64,000 bases of DNA from Nepenthes gracilis (Eukaryota; Streptophyta; Magnoliopsida; Caryophyllales; Nepenthaceae), in assembly GCA_033239525.1 (NCBI GenBank), contig BSYO01000015.1, positions 16,863,713-16,927,712 on the forward strand. The letters run 5' to 3'. A model generated the notes under the pieces. It searched no databases and was not told the origin of the DNA. It saw only the letters and a program-made list of their open reading frames with translations. Positions 1 through 9,586 of the stretch are shown piece by piece (position 1 is the stretch's first letter; each line of letters begins with the position of its first letter). Both the position numbers and the translations under genes were made by a program.

Positions 1-348
1 TAAGCAGCTCCGATTATTCGGAATCAAAATCTCGTGATCTGGCAGCCGATGACAATACCATCGTGGTAGCAACTACAGATGCTATAATGGCCACCACTTC
101 CACTGCCGTCGCCTCCTCCGTAGATGGCACAACTTTCGACATCTCCTCCTCCCCACCTGCGCGCATGTAAAGAGTAGTAGAATTAGAATCCACAAGCTAA
201 AATAAAATACAATTTATTACTGTGATTAAATAATTATTTAGTCGTTATGAGTTTAAAAAAGTATTGCTAACAGTTAATACTACCGGTATTTTTGATCTTT
301 TGACTTTTCACGGAAAGATTGATATACCAATATTGCCTCTGACTAACA
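1..348 (+). pseudogene. Membrane-protein family copy, plus arm (cut by window start)
   Basis: The window opens inside the copy, at the SSSDYSESKSRDL segment. The Ser/Thr-rich linker follows and a TAA at 168-170 replaces the Gln codon (CAA) found in less decayed copies. Homology then continues untranslated through the IKQLFS and KIDIPI segments to the palindrome centre. It pairs with the minus arm at 369-884. Confidence 0.75.
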
Positions 349-368
349 TAATAAATCCCAAGTAAATA

Positions 369-884
369 TGATAGTTAGAGGCACTATTGGTATGTCAATC
401 CTTTCGTGAAAAGTCAAAAGATAAAAAATATCGGTAATAGTCACTGCCAACAACACTTTTTCATTCTCATAGTTACTAAATAATTACTCAAATAGAGCAA
501 TAAATTATATTTTATTTTGTTTTGTGGATTTTATTTCTACTATTATTTGCATGCGCGCAAAGAGTAGAAGGAAATGTCGGCGGTTGCGCCATCTGCAGAG
601 GACAAGGCGGCAGTGGAAGTGATGGTCTGTGCGGCATCTGCAGTTGCTACCGCGATGGTGCTGTCCTCGGCTGTCAGATCATGATGTTTTAATTTCGGAT
701 AGTCAAAAGTGCTCAGCTGAGGCAACCTCAAGTCGAATCTTTCTAGGAGATAGATTATAAAACACATTAACATCTGATAGAAAGACATCACCGCCAGCTT
801 CACAATCTGACTATGGAACAAAGCGTTAATTCTTATTAATTTGGGGCTCAGCGGATAAGTTAGATCCAAATTTTTGGTTTGCAT
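369..884 (-). pseudogene. Membrane-protein family copy, minus arm
   Basis: An ATG at 884 opens 113 codons: MQTKNLDLTY start, a hydrophobic helix around residues 29-48, then the Thr/Ala/Ser-rich linker. The frame ends RACK-stop at 543, where the minus-arm subfamily has lost the frame. Downstream homology continues without a frame to the loop at 349-368. The region corresponding to the C-terminal membrane helices is absent. Confidence 0.75.
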
Positions 885-983
885 ATTTAAAAATTGACAA
901 TTATATTTGTCAAATTAATATTATATGTTTTAATTGCCACGAAGCAGTAACAAATTGACAATTATAATTGCCAATTTTTAGAT
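885..983. repeat. Head-to-head spacer with nested short palindromes
   Basis: About 100 bp separates the two start codons. It holds short AT-rich palindromes of the type attgacaattataattgtca and the segment ttaatattatatgttt, which also lies just upstream of the start codon in full-length copies (for example near 5740 and 20640). The same spacer recurs at about 2034-2132, 3188-3288 and 4341-4439 and in the right-hand block. No TATA-type promoter was recognised. Confidence 0.7.
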
Positions 984-1500
984 ATACAAACTAAAAATTT
1001 AGAATTAGTTTATCCGCTAAGCCCCTAATTAATAAGAATTAACGCCTGGTCCCATAGTCAGATTATGAAACTGGTAGCGGTGACTTTCTATCAAATGTTA
1101 ATGTGTTTCATAATCAATCACTAAGAAAGATTCAACTTGAAGTTGCCTTACCTAAGCAGCTCCGACTATTCGGAATCAAAATCTCGTAATCTGGCAGCCG
1201 ATGAACGTGCCATCGTGGTAGCAACTACAGATGCTACACTGACCACTACTTCCACCGCCGTCGCCTCCTCTGTAGATGGCACAACTTTCGACATCTCCTC
1301 TTCCCTACCTGCGCGCATGTAAAGTATAGTAGAAATAGAATTCGCAAGCTAAAATAAAATACAATTTATTGCTCTAATTAAGCAATTATTTAGTCGTTAC
1401 GAGTTTAAAAAAGTGTTGCTAATAGTGAATACTACCGCTATTTTAAATCCTTTAGGTCTTCACGGAAAGATTGACATACGAATAATGCCTCTGACTAACA
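984..1500 (+). pseudogene. Membrane-protein family copy, plus arm
   Basis: The start codon position reads ATA instead of ATG, so translation could only begin internally. The linker frame (1137-1322) ends with the plus-arm TAA at 1320-1322. Homology runs on to gactaaca at the palindrome centre; the loop is 1501-1520. Confidence 0.75.
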
Positions 1501-1520
1501 TAATAAATCCCAAGTAAATA

Positions 1521-2033
1521 TGATAATAAGAGGCACTATCGGTATGTCAATCCTTCCGTGAAGAGCCAAAAGATAAAAAATATCAGTAATATTCGCTATC
1601 AACAACACTTTTTCATTCTCATAGCCACTAAATAATTGATTAATTAGAGTAATAAATTGTAATCTATTTTGACTCTTGGATTCTATTTCTACTATTCTTT
1701 ACATGCGCGCAAAGAGGAGGAAATGTCGGTGATTGCGCTATCTGTAGAGGAGGAGGCGGCAGTGGAAGTGGTGGTCAGTGCGGCATCTGCAATTGCTACC
1801 GTGACGGTGCTGTCCTCGGCAGCCAGATCATGAGATTTTAATTCCGGATAGTCGAAGGTGCTCAGGTAAGACTACCTCAAGTTGAATCTTTCTCGGAGAT
1901 AGATTATGAAACACATTAACATTTAATAGAAAGGCATCACCGCCAGCCTTCACAATCGACAATGGGACAAAGCGTTAATTCTTATTAATTTGGGGCTCAG
2001 CGAATAAGTTAAATCCAAATTTTTGGTTTGTAT
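1521..2033 (-). pseudogene. Membrane-protein family copy, minus arm
   Basis: This copy has no usable reading frame. The start codon is ATA (2033-2031) and frame-breaking changes lie in the N-terminal segment. It is recognised by nucleotide similarity to the neighbouring minus arms and by the PELK-type minus-arm variants. Confidence 0.7.
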
Positions 2034-2132
2034 ATTTAAAAATTGGCAATTATATTTGTCAAATTAATATTATATGTTTTAATTGCCACGAAACAGTAAC
2101 AAATTGACAATTACAATTGCCAATTTTTAGAT

Positions 2133-2648
2133 ATACAAACTAAAAATTTGGAATTAATTTATTCGCTAAGCCCCAAATTAATAAGAATTAACGCTTGGTC
2201 CCATAGTCAGATTATGAAGCTAGCAGCGATATCTTTCTATTTGATGTTAATGTGTTTCATAATCTATCTCTACGAAAGATTCAACTTGAAGTTGCATTAC
2301 CTAAGCAGCTCCGACTATTCGGAATCAAAATCTCGTGATCTGGTAACCGATGACATTACCATCGTGGTAGTAACTACAGATGCTGCACTGACCACCATTT
2401 CCACCGCCTTCGCCTCCTCCGTAGATGGCACAACTTTCAACATCTCCTCCTCCCCACCTGTGCATATGTAAAGAGTAGTAAAAATAGAATACACAAGCTA
2501 AAATAAAATACATTTTATTGCTCTAATTAAGTAATTATTTAGTCGTTATGAGTTTGAAAAATATTGCTAATAGTTAATACTACCGGTATTTTTGATCATT
2601 TGGCTTTTCACGGAAAGATTGACATATCAATAGTGCATCTGACTAACA
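2133..2648 (+). pseudogene. Membrane-protein family copy, plus arm
   Basis: The ATG position is ATA. A frame of about 107 codons (2148-2471) can be read only from a TTG. It covers the N-terminal helix and the linker and ends at the shared TAA (2469-2471). The rest of the arm runs to the loop at 2649-2668. Confidence 0.75.
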
Positions 2649-2668
2649 TAATAAATCCCTAGTAAATA

Positions 2669-3187
2669 TGATAGTTAGATGTATTATTGGTATGCAAATC
2701 TTTCCGTGAAGAGGCAAAAGATAAAAAAATATAAGTAATATTCACTGCCAACAACACTTTTTTATTCTCATAGTCACTAAATAATTGCTCAATTAGAGAG
2801 CAATAAATTGTATTTTATTTTGGTTTGTTGATTCTATTTCTACTATTACTTGCATGCGCGCAAAGGGTAGAAGGAAATGTCGGTGGTTGCGCCATCTGCA
2901 GAGGATGAGGCGGCAATTGAAGTGGTGGTCAGTATGGCATCTGCAGTTGCTACCGTGATGGTGCTGCCCTCAGCTGCCAGATCATAATGTTTTAATTCCG
3001 AATAGTCGAAGGTGCTCAGGTAAGGCAACCTCAAGTCAAGTCTTTCTAGGAGACAGATTATGAGGCACATTAACATCCAATAGAAAGACATCACCGCCAG
3101 CTTCACAATCTGACTATGGGACAAAGTGTTAATTCTTATTAATTTGGGGCTCAGTGGATAAGCTAATTCCAAAATTTTGGTGTGCAT
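2669..3187 (-). pseudogene. Membrane-protein family copy, minus arm
   Basis: An ATG at 3187 opens 113 codons ending RACK-stop at 2846. This arm and the one starting at 884 are the best preserved minus arms of the left array. The helix YWMLMCLIICLLERL and the Ala/Ser/Thr linker are intact. The C-terminal hydrophobic half is missing. Confidence 0.75.
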
Positions 3188-3288
3188 ATCTAAAAATTGA
3201 CAATTATAATTGTCAAATTAATATTATATGTTTGAATTGCCACGAAGCAGTAACAAATTGACAATTACAATTGTCAATTTTTAGATAT

Positions 3289-3803
3289 ATGAAACAAAAA
3301 TTTGGAATTAGCTTATCCGTTAAGCCCCAAATTAATAAGAATTAATGCTTAATCCTATAGTCAGATTATGAAGCTGGCTACGATATCTTTCTATTAAATG
3401 TTAATGTGTTTTATAATATATCTCTAAGAAATATTCAACTTGAAGTTGCCTTACCTAAGCAGCTCCGACTATTCGGAATCAAAATCTCGTGATCTGGCAG
3501 CCGATGATAGTACCATCGTGGTAGCAACTACAAATGCTGCACTGACCATCACTTCCACTGCCATCGCCTCCTCCGTAGATGGCACACCTTTCGACATCTC
3601 CTCCTCCCAACTTGCGCGCATGTGAAGAGTAGTTGAAATAGAATCCGCAAGCTAAAATAAAATACAGTTTATTACTCTGATTAAGCAATTATTTAGTTGT
3701 TATGAGTTTAAAAAAGTGTTGCTAACAGTGAATACTACCGGTATTTTTAATCCTTTGACTCTTCATAGAAAGATTGACATACCAATAGTGCCTCTGACTA
3801 ACA
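3289..3803 (+). pseudogene. Membrane-protein family copy, plus arm
   Basis: The start region is rearranged (atatatgaaac). The linker frame (3440-3625) ends in TGA at the codon that is TAA in sister arms, which suggests the nonsense codon mutated again after amplification. The loop is 3804-3823. Confidence 0.75.
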
Positions 3804-3823
3804 TAATAAATTTCAAGTAAATA

Positions 3824-4340
3824 TGATAGTAAGAGGTACTATTGGTATGTCAATCTTTCCGTGTAGAGCCAAAAGATAAAAAAATATCAGTAATATTCGT
3901 TGCCAACGACACTTTTCTATTCTCATAGTCACTAAATAATTATTTAATTAGAGTAATAAATTGTATTTTATTTTGGCTTGTAGATTCTATTTCTACTATT
4001 CTTTACATGCGCGCAAATGGGAGAAAGAAATGTCGGTGGTTGCGTCATCTACAGAGGAGGAGGCGGCAGTGGAAGTGGTGGTCAGTGCGGCATCTGCAGT
4101 TTCTACCGCGATGGTGTTCTCCTCGACTGCCAGTTCATGAGGTTTTAATTCCGGATAGTCAAAGGTTCTCAGGTAAAGCAACCTCAAGTTGAATCTTTCT
4201 AGGAGATAGATTATGAAATACATTAACATCTAATAGAAAGGCATCACTGCCAGCTTCACAATCTGACAATGGGACAAAGTATTAATTCTTATTAATTTGG
4301 GGCTTAGAGAATAAGTTAATTCCAAATTTTTGGTTTGTAT
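3824..4340 (-). pseudogene. Membrane-protein family copy, minus arm
   Basis: The start codon is ATA (4340-4338). A 77-codon frame (4229-3996) starts at the internal methionine of the helix and ends RACKE-stop. It carries the minus-arm variants (PELKPHEL, ATTTSTAASSS-like linker). Confidence 0.75.
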
Positions 4341-4439
4341 ATCTAAAAATTGGCAATTATATTTGTCAAATTAATATTATATGTTTTAATTTGCATGAAG
4401 CAGTAACAAATTAACAATTACAATTGTCAATTTTTAGAA

Positions 4440-4741
4440 ATGCAAACCAAAAAGTTGAAAATAGCTTATCCGTTAAGCCTCAAATTAATAAGAATTAACG
4501 CTTGATCCCATAGTCAGATTATGAAGCTGGCTGCGATATATTTCTATCAGATGTTACTGTGTTTCATAATCAATCTCCAAGAAAGATTCAACTTGAAGGT
4601 GCCGTACCTAAGAAGCTCCGACTATTCGGAATCAAAATTTCGTGATTTGGCAGCCGATGACAGTACCATATTGTCAGCAACTACAAATGCTGCACTGACC
4701 ACCACTTCCACCGCGGTCGCCTCCTCTGTTGATGGCATAAT
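4440..4741 (+). pseudogene. Membrane-protein family copy, truncated plus arm at array edge
   Basis: The ATG at 4440 is followed by a frameshifted N-terminus. The helix and linker can be read from 4521. The copy stops abruptly near 4741 in the linker and is joined to the family's upstream region. This marks the rearrangement junction between the short array and the large palindrome. Confidence 0.7.
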
Positions 4742-5811
4742 ATCTTAGATATTTTTAGACTAATTATTTTTTAAATATCAATTTTATAGTAAATACTTAT
4801 TTAATTAGAAAATAAGTAAAATAATAACTATAAATAAAATAAATATTTAATTGAATAAATAATTATATTGGACTTAGTAAACCTAAATTTTAATATTCAA
4901 AACTGAATTTTAAATTTAACTAATTTTTAAAGGGATCAAATATCTATATTAAAATTAATAAATATAATAATAACAAACAAAATAACAAGTAATAATAATA
5001 ATAATAATAATAATAAGCAGTAGAAGGCAGCTCTAGAGAGAGGGAGAGAATGTCGGCCGATTTTTGCTCCAGCAATTTCCTCTCCTCCGGCCCTTTTTTC
5101 ACTCGGTCGTCAGCTTCATTTCGATTTTCACTCCCTAGATTTCCTCTTTTCCAGTCCTTCTTCCTCTCGGTTTCCAGCATCATTTTATTTCTTTAACTTC
5201 TATCGTTTTCCTTAAAACTTCGCCATCGTCTCGTTCTTCTTCATTGTTACCTGGCGAAATCGCAGAGAGAGAGTGTGTGTGTGTGAGAAAGGGTTTTCAA
5301 AAGCACGCTGTTGTCGCTGCTATTGTCGTTGTTGCTATCGTGGTTGTTTGTAACCGGAAAAGTGAGAAAAATTGGGCAAGTAATATATGTATAATTTATA
5401 CAAACACAGTTCATGCTTATTACTTGTATATTATATACATATATATTTATTTGTATATCTCTCTCTCTCTCTCTATGTGTGTGTATATATATATATATGC
5501 TGGGTTTTTGTCTTCTAAGCCATTTTCCTTTTAGCGGGGCGAATTATTGAATCGGCTTATAAATAATCATATCTATTAATAAAAAGATTTATTTATTTGG
5601 CTTCATTTAATAAAATTTAGGTCTATATATTCAATAATACGGTACTGCTTAAGAGACCAATGACATTCTGTTTAACTGATGTGGTAAAATATTTTATGGC
5701 AATACTCGTTGCTGTCAAATTTATACAAACCAATTTTACAAATTAATATTATATGTTTTAATTGTTACGTAATAGTAACAAATTGACAATTATAATTGCT
5801 AATTTTTAAAT
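4742..5811 (+). repeat. Family upstream region, copy 1 (plus)
   Basis: Homologous to 19311-20702 (plus) and, inverted, to 9587-10790 and 31462-32478. Parts in order: an AT-rich start; an (AAT)n tract near 4988-5015; a pyrimidine-rich leader with ctctagagagaggg and a GA/GT repeat near 5260-5285; the segment ccggaaaagtgagaaaaat; CT and TA microsatellites near 5459-5498; and an AT-rich stretch running to the ATG at 5812. It lacks the internal part equivalent to 19870-20330. It could be the promoter and leader of the ancestral gene or a fragment of a retrotransposon LTR. No protein was recognised in it. Confidence 0.65.
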
Positions 5812-6117
5812 ATGCAAAACAAAAATTTAAAATTAATTTATCCGTCAAGCCTAAATTAATAAGAATTAACGCTTTGTCCTATAGTCAGATTATGAAGTTA
5901 ATGGTTATGTCTTTCTATCCGATATTAATGTGTTTCATAATCTATCTCCTAGAAAGATTCAATTTGAGGTTGCCTTACATGAGCACCTCCGACTATCGGA
6001 AATCAAAACCTCATGATCTGCCAGCCAAGGACAGCACCATCGCGGCAGCAACTGCAGATGTTTCACCCTCCGTCATTTTTGTAATACCTCAGTGTTTCGA
6101 GTCGGGCTGTCAAATTA

Positions 6118-6420
6118 ATATAATATTAAACAATATTAATAAATATTATTAGTAATAATTAACATTAATAATAAGTAATTAAATCAATAAATAAATATTA
6201 ATAATAATATTAAAACATATTAATAATAAGTAATAAATAAAATTATATTAAATAGTAATAAATGCTAAATAATAAATTTAATAAAACGTATAACGTAATA
6301 ATAATAATAATAAATAATAATATAATAAAACGTTTAAATAAATATAATAATAAACGTTTAATTAATTAATATAATAATTAATAATAAGTAATAACAATAA
6401 TCCGTATAATATTAATAACG
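6118..6420. repeat. A/T-rich simple-sequence stretch in the LTR
   Basis: About 300 bp made almost entirely of taa, aat and ata words. It lies inside the LTR, upstream of its TATA box. Confidence 0.8.
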
Positions 6421-6429
6421 TTATAAATG

Positions 6430-6690
6430 ATAAAACGTGCCACCTCACCTCACCCTTCCCGATTCTTCTTTTCCCTTTCCCCTTTCTGCGTTTCTCTTCT
6501 CTCTGCTATTTCGTCGCTCTCAGTCACTCACACCCGTCTCTCCCTCTCAGCTTCTCTCTCGCTCTTTCGTTTCTCTCTCTCTCCCGTTTCTGATTTCTCT
6601 CTCCCTCTCTTTCCCTTTCGTTTCCCTTCTCCTTCAATTTCTCTTCGGTTTCTCTTTTCCACCGCTTTGTTTTCCTTCTCATTAAATAAG
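6430..6690 (+). repeat. Pyrimidine-rich tract upstream of LTR promoter
   Basis: About 260 bp dominated by CT, TTC and CTC words. Several overlapping open frames exist only because of this composition. It is unlikely to encode protein. Confidence 0.7.
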
Positions 6691-6709
6691 GCGGCCATGA
6701 TCGTGGTTG

Positions 6710-6718
6710 TATAAATAG
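6710..6718 (+). promoter_or_regulatory. TATA box of the LTR
   Basis: The sequence tataaatag is followed by a GC-richer segment ending in a splice-donor-like caggcaagtaa near 6880. This is the arrangement expected for an LTR promoter followed by the transcribed R/U5 part. Confidence 0.5.
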
Positions 6719-8824
6719 AGGAGTGTGGGAACTGCTGAGTGTTGTGGGAAGCAGTGGGTTGAAGCCGCCGTTGCAAGCTTGAGGCGGAGGGAGTGTTGCC
6801 GTCGTTAATCGATGCCGGAGCCACCATCGCAAACCCTAGCCGTCGCCGCTGTTAGACCCTAGCCGCCACTGTTCAATCAGGCAAGTAAAACTTCTCTGTA
6901 GTTTTCAAGTAATCTTCCTATTTTGCAAGTAACAATCCTCGTTCTGCAAGTATTATTCCATTTTCTGCCAGCAAATTCCTCTTCTCTGTAATCGAATCCT
7001 TTCCTTTCTAATTATTGTTGTTAATCTGCAATAAATGGTGAGAATCGGGTTGCCTTTTTAGTAAAAGAAGAGAAATTGAGGAAAAACAGAGCTTCGTGCT
7101 CTGTTGGTCGACTGGCTGTCGGCGTGTTGCAGTTGCGTGTGTGCTCAGTGCGCGGTGCGTGGGTGTGAGTATGCGGACGACAGTGTGTGTAATGGCAGTA
7201 TATATATATACATTTATTTATTTATGTATCTTATGGGTATATGTATTTATATGTGCTTGGTGTGTGTACACTGCCGTGTGGCAGGGTGTGTGTGGGGTTG
7301 ATATATTTATATATATTATGGTAGAATGTGTTTATAATACACGTGCGTTCGGTATGTTTGAAAATAATAAAAGTCGGTAAAGTGATTATTTCTATATCTC
7401 TTTGATGAATTCCGGTAAATTATTATTCACGTTAACTTTATTGGCATGCGTATGTATTTATTGACACTCTATGACTAAGTTGAGAAGAGAGTATGACAAC
7501 TCTAAGGCATCAAGTCGAATAAAAGACTACAGAACTTTAGTGTAGTTTACACTTTTTCGGTATTGAATCCATGTTCCGGAGGTTAGGTCATTTGGATGGA
7601 TGCTTATAATCCTGTGACTCTATTGCGTGAGATATCAGTGAATATCATACCAAGGTGGTGCTAGATTTGACTTGTTGATGATATGAATATTCTATTCCCA
7701 AAGTGGCATGGATCAGATGATCACAGAATTTGTGTGGGTTACCCGATAGGGTAATGGAATATTGATCATATGGATAGGCTACGGTACTTGTACACTACCG
7801 CTGGCAAGTATCATGAGACCATCGGGTCGCTTGTCAAACTTACAAGCACCGGAACCTCGAGGGTTATCCAGCTGTGGGGCGGGTGTGTGGAATGAAGGTT
7901 CACGGTGATGTATAAGGTCCGAGAAGATTTTTGTGATATCTCGTATAGTTGGAAACTCATTTATGAAGGGTTCGATGAAACCTATACCGTAATTGATAAT
8001 CGGATTCAGTGGAATCTAATTTACATATCTGATGATCTGTTGTCATGTGGCTTTTCAGTTGTGAATACGACTGGTTGTTGAATTTTAGATAATTGTTGAT
8101 TTATCTTTTATAATTATGATATTATTATCCGAAACGTTTTATTGTATTCCGTTATTTTAGTGATTTATTTATTTGTTGGGCCTTAGGCTAACCCTTGCGT
8201 TTTGTTAGTTCCAGATTAGAAGTTTATGATAGGTTAGGAGAAATCGTGCAGTTGCTGAAGAATTTTGAGATTGAGACGATCTTGGGGTTAGAAATTCGTG
8301 ACAAGAAGCTCTAGAATTAGTTTGATTAGTTGAGGCTTTATTTGATTATGTTTTCGAGAATGCGTTCCCAAAGTTATAATATTGTAGACATTTATTGTCA
8401 TTAGGAAATTTATTATGAGAATTATAATTAATATGTTTTATTTAATGATACATTTATGAGGTTATTTATTATTTTGGGTTTTAGTGTGGCAGTTTCTTGT
8501 CAGGTCGGATGACTCGGGCTCAGGGCGTCACAACTTCCACCGCCGCCACCTTCTCCTGTGCAGATGGCGCAACCGTCAATACCTCCTCCTCCACACCTAC
8601 ACGCATGCAAATAACTATAGAAATATAATCCACAAGTCGAAATAAAATATGGTTTCTTGTTCTAATTAAGCAATTATTTAGTGGTTATAAGTTTGAAAAA
8701 GTGTTGCTGATAGTGAATACTACTTGTATTTTCAGTCTCCCGGCTATTCACAGAAAGATTGACATACTAATAGTGTCTCTAACTATCTTAGTTACTTTAC
8801 TTGGTTTGGGGTTTGTTACTCTAT

Positions 8825-9586
8825 TCACTTCATTCTTCTTACGAGAAATCTATCTCGAATATAAGACGATGATATATACATATGTATATGTATGTCCGGA
8901 CAGTGGAATAAAGTTGTGTGGAAAAAAACAAAGACGACGATAACCAAAATGATTGTTAGGAAACTAATAGCACCAACCATTGTCACCCGCACAGCATATT
9001 CAGGGTAGATTTCTCGTAAGAGGAGTGAAGTGAGTAGAGTAATAAACCCCAAGGCAAGTAAAGTAATTATGATAGTTAGAGACACTATTGGTATGTCAAT
9101 CTTTCTGTGGAAAGCCAGAAGACAGAAAATACCAGTAGTATTCACTGTCAGCAATATTTTTTCAAACTCACAGCTACTAAATAATTGCTTAATCAGAGCA
9201 AGAAATCGTTTTTTATTTTGGCTCGTGAATTCTATTTCTCCTGTTTTTTGCATGAGCGTAGGTGTGGAGGAGGAGATGTTGGCGGTTGCGTCATATGTAG
9301 AGGAGGAGGCGGCGGTGGAAGTGGTGGTTGGTATGGCATTTGCAGTTGCTACCGCGATGGTGCTGTCCTCGGCTGCCAGATCTTGTGGTTTTGATTCCGG
9401 ATAGTTGGAGCTGCTCAGGTAAGGCATCCTCAAGTTGAATCTTTCTAGAAGATAGATTATGAAACACATTAACATCTGATAGAAAGACATCGCCACCAGC
9501 TTCATAATCTGACACTGGGACAAAGTATTAATTCTTATTAATTTGGGGTTTGGCGGATAAGCTAATACCAAATTTTTAGTTTGCAT
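8825..9586 (-). CDS. Uncharacterised multi-pass membrane protein (only intact family copy)
   Basis: 253 codons from ATG at 9586, the only copy in the window whose frame crosses the whole family region. Residues 1-28 are polar and a hydrophobic helix spans about 29-48 (YQMLMCFIIYLL). Residues 70-110 form a Thr/Ala/Ser-rich linker. A basic/polar segment with IKQLFSSCEFEK follows, then hydrophobic stretches at about 145-160, 166-190 and 202-222, predicting three or four membrane passes. I do not recognise the family. The last 25 or so residues derive from a microsatellite and from the antisense of the opposite arm, replacing the hydrophobic tail of other copies that ends GQGGHTGGA. It has a complete upstream region at 9587-10790. 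It may be expressed, or may simply be the least decayed pseudogene. Confidence 0.55.
   Translation of the reverse strand: MQTKNLVLAYPPNPKLIRINTLSQCQIMKLVAMSFYQMLMCFIIYLLERFNLRMPYLSSSNYPESKPQDLAAEDSTIAVATANAIPTTTSTAASSSTYDATANISSSTPTLMQKTGEIEFTSQNKKRFLALIKQLFSSCEFEKILLTVNTTGIFCLLAFHRKIDIPIVSLTIIITLLALGFITLLTSLLLREIYPEYAVRVTMVGAISFLTIILVIVVFVFFHTTLFHCPDIHIHMYISSSYIRDRFLVRRMK
8865..8897. repeat. ATATGTATG-type microsatellite at a palindrome centre
   Basis: A short run of tatacatatgtatatgtatg lies exactly where the plus and minus arms meet. A similar run occupies the centre of another full-length palindrome at 30601-30665. The 3' ends of both plus arms have been lost at these tracts. Confidence 0.65.

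Larger units (their letters stand above)
1..4741. repeat. Left array of palindromic gene-family dimers
   Basis: Nine truncated copies of one gene alternate + - + - in strict order. Successive tail-to-tail centres lie near 358, 1510, 2658 and 3813, and head-to-head centres near 930, 2080, 3230 and 4385, so the repeating unit is a dimer of about 1.15 kb. Plus arms share one set of variants (SESKSRDL, ATTDAALT, stop after ARM) and minus arms another (PELKPHDL, ATADAAPT, RACK then stop). The loop between arms is 20 nt in each of the four dimers. The array begins outside the window and ends at 4741, where a plus arm is fused to an upstream region of the same family. Confidence 0.85.
6059..8532 (+). 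mobile_element. Solo LTR, probably Tekay/Del-type Ty3-gypsy
   Basis: The element starts TGTTTCACCCTCCG and ends GGGCGTCACA, matching the TG...CA ends and the GGGC(G)TCACA-like terminus I associate with long Tekay/Del LTRs. It contains an A/T trinucleotide-rich stretch (6118-6420), a pyrimidine tract (6430-6690), a TATA box, a GT-rich segment (7100-7370) and a conserved block (7440-8100) that recurs in 60245-64000. There is no internal retroelement sequence, hence a solo LTR. Flanking 5-mers (gcaga and acttc) do not match, so no target duplication is preserved. The family name is an inference. Confidence 0.65.
5812..8872 (+). pseudogene. Full-length membrane-protein family copy split by an LTR
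   Basis: The 5' part (5812-6058) runs from ATG through the helix to the linker, with a frameshift near codon 12. The 3' part resumes at 8533 in the same linker (ttccaccgccgcc) and continues through the QLFS, KIDI and LLGLGFVTLFTSF segments to the palindrome centre near 8870. Between the two lies an LTR of about 2.47 kb. About 16 bp of the gene expected at the junction are missing. The tail-to-tail partner is 8825-9586. Confidence 0.75.

Noticed and set aside
1..4741. Palindromic array as a fold-back sequencing chimera (missed adapters).
   Set aside because: The two arms of each dimer differ by consistent subfamily variants, while like-strand arms agree. A fold-back artefact would give nearly identical arms. 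The reservation about 21870-24240 is kept separately.
1..4741. CRISPR-like array.
   Set aside because: The units are long inverted gene fragments in plant nuclear DNA with no short direct repeats and spacers.
5244..5534. 96-codon frame in the upstream region.
   Set aside because: It crosses GT, CT and TA microsatellites and is not conserved in the other three copies.
4742..5811. Upstream region called firmly as a Tekay LTR.
   Set aside because: Layout similarities to 6059-8532 exist, but no defined TG...CA ends or clear alignment were seen. It is kept as a family upstream region of unknown origin.
6427..6832. Several overlapping frames on both strands.
   Set aside because: All derive from a pyrimidine-rich tract in an LTR. 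Composition alone keeps them open.
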